Source of the DNA: CAZPDM01 sp964585305
GTDB taxonomy: Bacteria; Planctomycetota; Uabimicrobiia; Uabimicrobiales; JABWCH01
Length of the DNA: 55,457 nt
Direction: 5' to 3'
Assembly (NCBI GenBank): GCA_964585305.1
Contig: CAZPDM010000021.1
Coordinates: 1 to 55,457 of the forward strand
Shown: in pieces, positions 34,698 to 42,747 of the stretch
Layout: each line of letters starts with the position of its first letter
How positions within the stretch are numbered: the stretch's first letter is position 1
Notes under the pieces: model-generated
Database searches by the model: none
What the model was told of the DNA's origin: nothing
The model's input: the letters and a program-made list of their open reading frames with translations, nothing else
Translations under genes and position numbers: made by a program

Positions 34698-37274
34698 TTA
34701 CTCTTCATTTTCATTTTCTAAATATTTTGCTGTATGCCATAAAAACGTTCCGTGTGTTTTTTCACAAGCGTTTTGATAATCTTCAAGCAATCCAATTGCT
34801 TCTTTTCTTAATATCTCTGCAATAGGATCAAGACAGAACTTACGAGCATTTCCTTCAGAAGTCTCAATACCACGTAGTTTAGGCATAATTTTTTGGACAA
34901 TTTGGTCTTCAAATGCTCTTTGACAAGCATCTTGAAGTTTTACAAGCTGATTATTTATTGCAGATTCAGAGCTTGTTTTTTCTTTAACTACTTTTGCCTC
35001 AATTGCAGTGCCTTTAGCGGGTTCTTTTAATAATCGAAGTTCTTTTGCGGCTTTACAAACTTCAGGATGATTGGCAATATAATTTTCCATGCCTTGCCAA
35101 ACGCGATGTCCTAATGCACGTCCAACATGGATAAGACAACGATTGATTTCTTCTACTGTTACTTTTAAACGATTGCGAATATCATCTCGTAGAGATAAAG
35201 GATCTCGCAACCAACTTTGCCAAACATTAAAATTTAAAAATCCTTTTCTTTCAGACAATTGCAAAATTTCTCGACTACGAAATTGTGTAGGACTTGGGAA
35301 AGCAATAACGTTACTTCGATCGAGAGCTTTATCTGAAAGTGTTTGAGTAGATTCGTCTTCATTGATTGTACCAACAAAGAAAACATTTTTACCTAATGGA
35401 ACAGAATAGGGTTCCAGCCCGGAGCCAAGATCAACATTTAAGTAAACTGTTTGTGTTTCTCCACGACGTAATTCTAGCTTACTAAGTAAATCACTAAAAT
35501 ATTGTTCTACTCGTGCTAAGTTCATTTCGTCTAATAAGACAACTAATAGGCCATCATTAAATCCACCTTTTTCTTTAGGAAGTTGACTTTGTACCATACC
35601 TCTTAAAAGTGGCTTAGCATTGAAGCGATTGTCCATATAATTGAAAAAACCAAATAAATCTTGAGGGCTATCCCAATTTGGTTGAACTGCAATAGACTCA
35701 AATTCCACGCCTCCGAATCTGGCATAAAGTCTTGGAAGTTCTGATTTTCCTGTTCCACTTACGCCAGTCAATACTGTTAAAGACGACCATTCTACTGTTT
35801 TTAAAGAAGTATGAAATGCGTAAAGTAATCGCTTAGAAAAATAGAATCCACAATGTTTCATTTCTTCATAAATTTGTTGAAGCCATTCAAATTCATCACT
35901 TTTATTATTGGGAGGGTCTCGTTTAATTTTATATATAGGATCTTCAATTACACCAATACGAACAGATCGTTCTTTAGGTAAATCTGTAAACTTTTTATAT
36001 TTTTGTACTTCCTCTTCTAATTTGGCAAGATTAGAGGCCATTCCAGAGCAACGAATTTCCAGCATACGATTGATTTCACGTAAATTTTGTTCTTGCATAG
36101 CATTTACTATAGTGTGATCAAGTTGATTTTTTGCTTGTAAATATTGCTTTGTGATTGTATTGAGTTGATCGCGTACGCTATCATATTCTTGTTTTAGAAT
36201 TTCCATTTGTTGAGTAATATTTTCCCCGGGCCTTTCGCTCAACTCATTTCTTAGTTTTTGAATTTCTTGATCTTTTTTCTTGATTTCTTTTAAAATTTCT
36301 TCAGGTTCACGATTTCCTAATTTGACATTGAGTTCTTGATACGAATGTATTTGAGTTTCTAATTTCTTACATTCTTCTTGTACAATGCGATTAAATTCTC
36401 TCGCGCTATTTAATTCTAGTTTAAGTCGTTTAGCCTCTTCATTAACTTTTAGTTCAATTTTTTGTTCTAAAGATTTTTGATCTTCCTTCAGAATTTCTTC
36501 CAAAATTTTTATTTTATTTTCTCGTTTTCTTAATTCTAGTTCTATTTTTCTACATTCTTCTTCAAATATTTGACGTTGTTGAAGTAATTGTTGTTGTTGT
36601 TGGCGCAGATTTTGTTCTTCATTTGCTAATCTGGCTAAGAATTTTTTTCGTTCTTCTTCTAAACTTTCTTCAAAAATCTTTTGAGCTTTTTGCCTTTCCT
36701 GCTCCCATTGTTCCAAGCATCGAGTTTTTTCAGAAAGAATCTTTTTTTGAAGTTGCTGATATTCTAATGTTAAATCTAATACTTGTTGATTAAGATTTTC
36801 TATAGCTTGTTTATTTTGTTTAATAAAATTAGCTGCGGCATTAGCTTCTCTTTCTGCTAATGAACGTTCAATAATAATGAATTCTGCTTCTTTTTTATCT
36901 AATGTTTTTTGTTTCGCTTGCAATACCTGCTTTTCTTTTTCAAGTTCTGATTGTTTTTGTTCAACAGCATTTTGGCCTTGGATAAATGTTTCTCGTTCTT
37001 TTTCTAACCGCTTTTGCGCATAAGTGCAGCTTTGTATAAGCTGTTGTATTTGTTGAAAAGCATCTTTCAAAATTGCAGGAACATCTTCTTTTAGGGGTGC
37101 TGATTCAACTGAATTCGCAAGTTTTGCATCTGTTGGCATTAAAAATGACGATGCTTGCTGATTGATTCCAGCTAACATACTTTTAACAAAACCAAGTGCT
37201 TCTTGATCAGCACTTGTTTTTTCTAATGGTTCAACACTACTTTCTTTTGTAGAAGTTTTTGCTTTTCTCGGCAT
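34698..37274 (-). CDS. McrB-like AAA+ ATPase with long coiled coil
   Basis: An 858-residue protein. A Ser/Thr/Lys-rich start is followed by a very long Gln/Glu/Lys coiled coil (~85-440). The AAA+ module begins near 490: Walker A TGVSGTGKSELPRLYA (~505), Walker B LLVVLLDEMNLARVEQYFSDLL (~575) and GTINEDESTQTLSDKALDRS (~640), typical of McrB relatives. The C-terminus is helical. McrB-type motors translocate or remodel nucleic acid with an McrC-type partner; here the partner is probably the DUF2357-containing gene product downstream. Whether it uses GTP or ATP cannot be told. AGAGGT precedes the ATG. Coiled-coil McrB proteins are the hallmark of CoCoNuT systems. Confidence 0.88.
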   Translation of the reverse strand: MPRKAKTSTKESSVEPLEKTSADQEALGFVKSMLAGINQQASSFLMPTDAKLANSVESAPLKEDVPAILKDAFQQIQQLIQSCTYAQKRLEKERETFIQGQNAVEQKQSELEKEKQVLQAKQKTLDKKEAEFIIIERSLAEREANAAANFIKQNKQAIENLNQQVLDLTLEYQQLQKKILSEKTRCLEQWEQERQKAQKIFEESLEEERKKFLARLANEEQNLRQQQQQLLQQRQIFEEECRKIELELRKRENKIKILEEILKEDQKSLEQKIELKVNEEAKRLKLELNSAREFNRIVQEECKKLETQIHSYQELNVKLGNREPEEILKEIKKKDQEIQKLRNELSERPGENITQQMEILKQEYDSVRDQLNTITKQYLQAKNQLDHTIVNAMQEQNLREINRMLEIRCSGMASNLAKLEEEVQKYKKFTDLPKERSVRIGVIEDPIYKIKRDPPNNKSDEFEWLQQIYEEMKHCGFYFSKRLLYAFHTSLKTVEWSSLTVLTGVSGTGKSELPRLYARFGGVEFESIAVQPNWDSPQDLFGFFNYMDNRFNAKPLLRGMVQSQLPKEKGGFNDGLLVVLLDEMNLARVEQYFSDLLSKLELRRGETQTVYLNVDLGSGLEPYSVPLGKNVFFVGTINEDESTQTLSDKALDRSNVIAFPSPTQFRSREILQLSERKGFLNFNVWQSWLRDPLSLRDDIRNRLKVTVEEINRCLIHVGRALGHRVWQGMENYIANHPEVCKAAKELRLLKEPAKGTAIEAKVVKEKTSSESAINNQLVKLQDACQRAFEDQIVQKIMPKLRGIETSEGNARKFCLDPIAEILRKEAIGLLEDYQNACEKTHGTFLWHTAKYLENENEE

Positions 37275-37354
37275 AAAATATACCTCTTATATGATGTTGG
37301 CAGTTGCCAATCTAGATTTCATCTAAATAAAAACTTATATTGCGATAATTAAAA

Positions 37355-38911
37355 TTATTTGATGCGAATCAAAATTGGTAAAAATTGATAGATGCTTTCA
37401 ATTTCTTCTAAAACTGAAGAAAGAGAAATTTTACTTATATCATTTAAACTCACCAATTCTTCTAATTCAATACATTGAGAGACAAACATTAAAAAATTAG
37501 GATATAACAAGGCAAGTTTGTGGAAAGGATGTTCTAATGTTCGATGGGCTTTGAGTAGCAAGATTATTGTTAAACAAGATAGAGATTCATTATTATTTAA
37601 CATGCTTGTTTGTTGAATACTAAAAAATTTAACATATCTTAAATTATTTGGTAGTTTATCTGTTTCATCCAATTCAAATCCTATTTTTTTTGCAATTTTA
37701 TCAAGCATATTTGCATTATGTTCATTATCATAGTTAATCAAACCTTGCCCAACCCAACAATTTATAGTAGAAAAATTTTCTTGAACAATTTGGAATAATT
37801 CTTTTATGACTGCATTTGCTTTAAAAATAATATCTTTAAAGTTGTTGGGAAAAATAGAAGAACCTAATTTTTGTAATTCTATTTTAGCTATCTCTAAACT
37901 TTGTAATTTCCAGAACAATTTTTCATGCTCCAAAATAGTTTTCCCAAATTTTTCAATAATTTTTTCTTGGATTTCAGAAGGATTAGCTGCAATTGTTTCT
38001 TGTTCTATTTTAGAAATATCTTCTTTTAAATCTTGTAAGAAAACTTGTAGATTTTCATCTATTGTATAATATTTTTCTAAAACTTTTTGCAAAGAAGGAT
38101 TTGTTCCTAAACCAAAAGGATCTGCGATTTGCCAAGCATTTCCATTTTGAGATTTTGAAGAGTGTATATATGTGTATGTTGTTAATAAACAAGGAATAGG
38201 ATGTGAAGAAAGAAGACCGATTTGTCCATCTGATATAGTAGAATCAGTTAAATTTGGCAAAGGAATATTTTCATTATATCGGGCTTGTCGAAATTGACGA
38301 TAATCTTGCCAATGCTGTTGATATACTTGTATAATTTCTTCAAGTTGGGGAGGAGTAAAGAGTCGATTTTTGTTTTCAATTTTATTTTCTAAGAGTCGAA
38401 AAGCTCGTTCTCTCCAAGGAGTATTGCTATTTCCCAACAATAGATTGACCCTTTGTTTGTCATCATATTCCGCATCGGCAAATTCTAACTGAGTAACAAA
38501 TCTTGGCCAAAATTTTCCGTCTAATGGATTTTGAAAAATGTATCCAGATTTTACTTCTTGCTGTTGAAAAATTCCATCCTTTAGTAAGTTCTTTCCTAAT
38601 TTAGTCAATAGACCTTGATTATCAATTAACTCCATACAAAAAAGTTGTTCTAAAATATATTGAACAAGCTCTTTTTCCAAGCCTAAACAATCTGCTATTT
38701 CAGAAGGATTTGTTAAGTTCGTTTGAATTAAAGCTAGAATATATTGTTGAAACAAATTAAGTTTTTTGGGTTTGGGAATTGGAGCAACTATTCTAAATGC
38801 GTAAGCAGGCCATAATAAATATTTACTTTTAGCACTTCTATGTGGCCAACTATTGGGATTAAAAAAGAGTATGGGAATATTTTTTTGTTCTTGTCTAAAT
38901 GCAACAGCCAT
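37355..38911 (-). CDS. Winged-helix protein of the helicase/McrB-like operon
   Basis: A 518-residue protein. Residues ~45-110 form a probable winged helix (FQQYILALIQTNLTNPSEIA ... GLEKELVQYILEQLFCMELI). The rest holds no motif I recognise: a possible strand-rich part (~120-200) and a helical C-terminus (~300-500). I found no PD-(D/E)xK, HEPN or PLD motif. The start at 38911 (ATGGCTGTTGC) is chosen because GAGG lies 7 nt upstream; a start at 38941 is possible. Either way the gene begins inside the 3' end of the helicase gene, so the two are translationally coupled. It may be the target-sensing or DNA-binding part. Confidence 0.7.
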   Translation of the reverse strand: MAVAFRQEQKNIPILFFNPNSWPHRSAKSKYLLWPAYAFRIVAPIPKPKKLNLFQQYILALIQTNLTNPSEIADCLGLEKELVQYILEQLFCMELIDNQGLLTKLGKNLLKDGIFQQQEVKSGYIFQNPLDGKFWPRFVTQLEFADAEYDDKQRVNLLLGNSNTPWRERAFRLLENKIENKNRLFTPPQLEEIIQVYQQHWQDYRQFRQARYNENIPLPNLTDSTISDGQIGLLSSHPIPCLLTTYTYIHSSKSQNGNAWQIADPFGLGTNPSLQKVLEKYYTIDENLQVFLQDLKEDISKIEQETIAANPSEIQEKIIEKFGKTILEHEKLFWKLQSLEIAKIELQKLGSSIFPNNFKDIIFKANAVIKELFQIVQENFSTINCWVGQGLINYDNEHNANMLDKIAKKIGFELDETDKLPNNLRYVKFFSIQQTSMLNNNESLSCLTIILLLKAHRTLEHPFHKLALLYPNFLMFVSQCIELEELVSLNDISKISLSSVLEEIESIYQFLPILIRIK

Positions 38912-41900
38912 AAGGGCCCTCACATAGTTTATAAAATTCAACCAATGGACGAATTACTTCGTTGGCACAAGGGACTTTTAACATACCACTGTCTCCTACT
39001 GCAATTAAAAGTCTTTTTTGACGGCTCATTGCAACACACAAACGATTTTGGAACATAAGATGTCCATATTTTCGTCTCAGATCCTGTTCGGTAAAATAGG
39101 GGTAAGAATTACTTCGAGTTATAGATAACAAAACTACGTCAAATTCTCTTCCCTGAAAAGCGTCAACTGTGCCAATTCTTAATCGTTCAACAAATTTTCC
39201 TTTACGATGGTTTAAATAACGCCATTCTGGAGCAACAGTGTAATTGTTATCTTTAGATTGCAACATAATTCCTAAATGGGATAGTTGTTTTTGTATTTCT
39301 CTAATTTGTGCACTATAAAAGCTAATTACGCCAAAACTAAGTTGAGGATTTGCGAACATAAGTTTTTGTAATTCTTGCGCAACATATTGAGCTTCTACTA
39401 AACGTGATTTGCTTTGCCCTTTTTGTTCGCTTCCCATGCTTAAAGGAACATCTATCCAAGCTGCGACTTTGTTGATTCCAGTTTTTTTATCGATATAATC
39501 AGGAAGATTATGTTTTAGATCTTCATCTGAAATTCCAGATTCAATTTTTGAATCATTATGAATTTCATAGAATTGTTGACTTACAAATTCTCCTAAAATA
39601 TGATGCATACGATATTGTGTATCCAAAGTAATAGTGCGCCGGACACCATCACGTTTCTCATGTTCTTTCATTATATGAAATAATCTCTCAAATAGACTTT
39701 CATGCCATCTTTTTTGAATTTGCTCCGATACCTTACTTTCCCAATTGGCTTCTAAATCAGGCTCTAACATTTGTGGTAATTGTCGATGATCACCTACTAA
39801 AATAATTCTGCGTTTAGCTTGTGCCATTGGTATAAAAAGATCTAAAGGATTTGCACGTGCGGCTTCATCCACAATAACAGTATCATATACTAATTCATTA
39901 TCTTTGAGAGAACAAATTTTTCTGCTTGCAGCTTGCTGACATGTTGCAGCTAATACTGCTGTATAATCAAGTAAAGATTCTTCTACACTTGTAGAATCGT
40001 TTTGTAAATCATGAATATAATTTTGAATAAGGATAGCACGAGAATATGGTGTATTACGAAGTTCTTGAGACATAGCTTCTAAAACTTCTGTCAGTAATTT
40101 TTGATTTTCAATAAGCAATTGCTGGCTATTTTGTGTTTCTCTTATTTGTAGTTTTTTTAATATATTTTTTTTGAGAGTTGCAAGGTCTAGTAAAAATGGC
40201 GGTGGCTCAGGATCAAACCAAGATGATGCTTTTTCTAAAAGCTCAATTTCTGTTTTTTCTAATATTTGCATTCCTTTTAAACGTTCAAGTAATTTTCCAG
40301 ATTGAAATGTTCCAGATTCCAAAAATTGTGCAGGAGATATTGGCAATTCCTGAGCAGCGGATATTATATCAGGAGAAATTTGAGCATCGATGTTGATTAT
40401 TGGAAGTCCATGACGTATTTTAATTCTATATTCTTGTAATTTATCTCTTAATTTAATTGGAATCCACTCATAAGATAAATCAGCCACTTTATCAAGCACC
40501 CACAAAATATCCATCTCTTCTGGTGCTACAATATACAATTGTATTAGATTTTGAAGTTCTTTATAGCTATTAGGCATAGGGAATTGCAAAACTTTATTTT
40601 GTATATTTTCAACTTTTTCTTTAGCCCAGAGTAATGCACGTTTTTGTGATTCTCTATGTAACGAATCTCCACGCTTTTGGCCAACTTTCATTGCAGGGAG
40701 GCCATATATTTCCACACGATCCGCAGCATTAAGAACAGCTTCATGTTGATAACTGGTTAACAAAACTAAGCCAGATAATCCCACATCGTTTTTCGTAACT
40801 TCGGCAATTCTATTTAAGATTGCACTAATAACAGTTGTCTTTCCAGTACCTGGAGGACCTTGAATCAAGGCAATGTCTGGAGTATTCAACGCGATACGAA
40901 TGGCTTCTTTTTGGGTAGAATTTAGTTTGGGAAATTTAGCTTTTAATTTGGAAGAAATTGGAGAAATATTTTGAGAATGAGAATTCGGTATTGGCTGGCC
41001 TTCCAAAATTAAAGATAATTGTGGCATAGGGCAACGGCCACTCCGTATTGCAATTTCAGAACGGCTTCGCCTCTCTAATCTACGATAATCTCCAAATAAA
41101 GTATAAAATAAGTATCCTTGTTTTGGTGGTAAATTGGACTCAAAATCATCATCGTTTGTTGGTTCTAATACTATTCTCTTTTGCTCTATATCATTGGGTG
41201 TTAATACAACTCGTCCAATAAATGGGCTCGAAGTTTGAGCATTAGTAAGATTTTTTTCAATCTCAATATCTGAGGCAATTAATTCTTCTGGAATTGTTTC
41301 TCGCGTTTCAAATTCTAATTCTTCTTCTGTAGCAAGCTGCTCTAAACGTCCTATTAAATCAGGATAGTCCAACAATTCAAAATAATAACGGCCATCTTGA
41401 CATTTCCAATTTGTATAACTAAAGTAGCCAAAACGCCTTGCTTTATTTGATAATGATTGCCTTTCTAGAAAGTTATATTCTCTCCATAAATTGAGATAAC
41501 TTTCGCTTTCAATAAACTGGTTTAATTGATATAAAGTTTCTCCAGAAATTTTGCTAGCCATAGTGCTATCACAAAAACGAATATCCACCTCAGCTAATGT
41601 TATTGGAATCTCTTTATTAGCACGGTTATTGCTCAATCGAACTATTTTTAAATTGTTATCATCTAAAATGACATCTGCTGATATGTTTATTCCATATAAA
41701 CGAAAATATGATGCTGGGGAATTTGAAAGAGAATGATTATTTTGATTGTGTGAAATAAAGATTCTCGCTTTTTGTGAATATGGATGTTCTAATAATAATT
41801 GTTGGCGTAGCCAATCTTGAACAGAATTACTATTTTTAGCAGATGGACATTTCTTTTGCACCTCTTCCACAATACCTTCATCAATGCCAATTTCTAAAGG

Positions 41901-42224
41901 AAATGGCCAGATAAATTTGCTAGGAAACTGGTGAATTTGAATCACAATTCGTGTGGGTAAATTTTTAGGTGTGCCGTTTAAAAACCATATTAGTTGTGGT
42001 TGTCCATGTATATACCATTCAGATAAAAATTGTTGATCTTGTGTCCGAACTCCAACTATGGGCCAGCTTTCATTTTGATTTCCCAAAATAATTTGTTGGG
42101 TGCTTTCTCGTGTATATAAAAACAATTCTGTTCCTGAAATTAACCCTGTTGGAAAGGGTTGTTGGTAAGTTTGTTCAACTAATAATGTAGTTATCCAGCC
42201 ATAAGAAATTTCCGAAATCTTCAT
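38895..42224 (-). CDS. Superfamily 1 (Upf1-like) helicase
   Basis: A 1109-residue protein. The first ~430 residues have no clear family; helicase motifs then appear in order: motif I IQGPPGTGKTTVISAIL (~455), motif II VIVDEAARANPLDL (~785), motif III LVGDHRQLPQM (~812), TLDTQYRMH (motif IV region, ~855) and GTVDAFQGREFDVVLLS with AMSRQKRLLI (motifs V-VI, ~1020-1080). A ~290-residue insert separates motifs I and II. AAA_11/AAA_12-type helicases of this kind unwind RNA or DNA 5' to 3'. It is the first gene of the four-gene operon; the Shine-Dalgarno is weak (GAAAGAAA). Confidence 0.92.
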   Translation of the reverse strand: MKISEISYGWITTLLVEQTYQQPFPTGLISGTELFLYTRESTQQIILGNQNESWPIVGVRTQDQQFLSEWYIHGQPQLIWFLNGTPKNLPTRIVIQIHQFPSKFIWPFPLEIGIDEGIVEEVQKKCPSAKNSNSVQDWLRQQLLLEHPYSQKARIFISHNQNNHSLSNSPASYFRLYGINISADVILDDNNLKIVRLSNNRANKEIPITLAEVDIRFCDSTMASKISGETLYQLNQFIESESYLNLWREYNFLERQSLSNKARRFGYFSYTNWKCQDGRYYFELLDYPDLIGRLEQLATEEELEFETRETIPEELIASDIEIEKNLTNAQTSSPFIGRVVLTPNDIEQKRIVLEPTNDDDFESNLPPKQGYLFYTLFGDYRRLERRSRSEIAIRSGRCPMPQLSLILEGQPIPNSHSQNISPISSKLKAKFPKLNSTQKEAIRIALNTPDIALIQGPPGTGKTTVISAILNRIAEVTKNDVGLSGLVLLTSYQHEAVLNAADRVEIYGLPAMKVGQKRGDSLHRESQKRALLWAKEKVENIQNKVLQFPMPNSYKELQNLIQLYIVAPEEMDILWVLDKVADLSYEWIPIKLRDKLQEYRIKIRHGLPIINIDAQISPDIISAAQELPISPAQFLESGTFQSGKLLERLKGMQILEKTEIELLEKASSWFDPEPPPFLLDLATLKKNILKKLQIRETQNSQQLLIENQKLLTEVLEAMSQELRNTPYSRAILIQNYIHDLQNDSTSVEESLLDYTAVLAATCQQAASRKICSLKDNELVYDTVIVDEAARANPLDLFIPMAQAKRRIILVGDHRQLPQMLEPDLEANWESKVSEQIQKRWHESLFERLFHIMKEHEKRDGVRRTITLDTQYRMHHILGEFVSQQFYEIHNDSKIESGISDEDLKHNLPDYIDKKTGINKVAAWIDVPLSMGSEQKGQSKSRLVEAQYVAQELQKLMFANPQLSFGVISFYSAQIREIQKQLSHLGIMLQSKDNNYTVAPEWRYLNHRKGKFVERLRIGTVDAFQGREFDVVLLSITRSNSYPYFTEQDLRRKYGHLMFQNRLCVAMSRQKRLLIAVGDSGMLKVPCANEVIRPLVEFYKLCEGPYGCCI

Positions 42225-42383
42225 AAAAAAATTTCTTTCAACTCTAATTTCTTTGTAATCTTATTTCTTATAATGAGTTATAAATGAATTTTATAAACAA
42301 AAAAAATAAGAATCATCTTTTTTTAGTCAAAAAAAAATTCTATTTGTTAAAGTCTTATTTCTCGCACTTTTTTTTAAAAATAC

Positions 42384-42412
42384 TTGACAGATAATGAGGA
42401 GTTGCCTAAAAT
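42384..42412 (+). promoter_or_regulatory. Plus-strand promoter in the helicase-kinase gap
   Basis: TTGACA (42384-42389), 17-nt spacer, TAAAAT (42407-42412). The predicted start near 42419 is 330 nt before the kinase ATG, so it would give a long leader or a separate small RNA. Confidence 0.6.
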
Positions 42413-42429
42413 AGAAGAAAATAAATAAT

Positions 42430-42552
42430 TCTATAAAAATTTTTGCTGCTTAATCTTTTTAAGCAGCTAAAAAAAATTTTATGTGTAAAAAATTAGGCTG
42501 CCTTTGATAAGAAGCAGCAATATTATTGTAATATACAATTTTTAGCATAATA
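42430..42552 (-). ncRNA. Candidate small RNA between facing promoters
   Basis: From the - strand promoter at 42559-42587 a ~120-nt RNA would contain a small ATTGTA/TACAAT hairpin, a GCTGC...GCAGC hairpin, and a terminal hairpin with GCTGCTTAA/TTAAGCAGC arms flanked by A/T tracts and TTTTT. GCTGCTT occurs in both larger hairpins. No convincing small ORF is present. The region is also crossed by the + strand promoter at 42384, so antisense transcription is possible. Confidence 0.35.
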
Positions 42553-42558
42553 CTAAAC

Positions 42559-42587
42559 AGTTTAACAAAAAAACAAAAGATTGTCAA
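42559..42587 (-). promoter_or_regulatory. Minus-strand promoter in the helicase-kinase gap
   Basis: On the - strand TTGACA (42587-42582), 17-nt spacer, TAAACT (42564-42559). It could drive the candidate small RNA and, by read-through, the helicase operon about 330 nt further on. Confidence 0.5.
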
Positions 42588-42672
42588 GAAAAATTTATTT
42601 AAAGATTTTTTAGTGAAAAAATCTATGTTTTTCCCAAATTTATAGAAATAATTATAGATAATATTAAAATAT

Positions 42673-42713
42673 AAATTCGCTGTTATATGGTTGATGAACA
42701 ATCAAGCGAATTT
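42673..42713 (+). promoter_or_regulatory. Leader hairpin upstream of the kinase gene
   Basis: AAATTCGCT (42673-42681) pairs with AGCGAATTT (42705-42713); inside, TTGAT pairs with ATCAA. The same AAATTCGC/GCGAATTT arms occur in the leader of the convergent gene at 45022. Confidence 0.5.
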
Positions 42714-42747
42714 TATTATTGTGGCCTACAATATCGAGGATAAAGCG

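Noticed and set aside
30461..42224. Classification as DISARM, BREX, Zorya or a classical McrBC restriction system
   Set aside because: No methylase, phosphatase, MotAB-like pair or visible McrC nuclease is present; only the McrB-like motor and DUF2357-like partner fit an McrBC relation.
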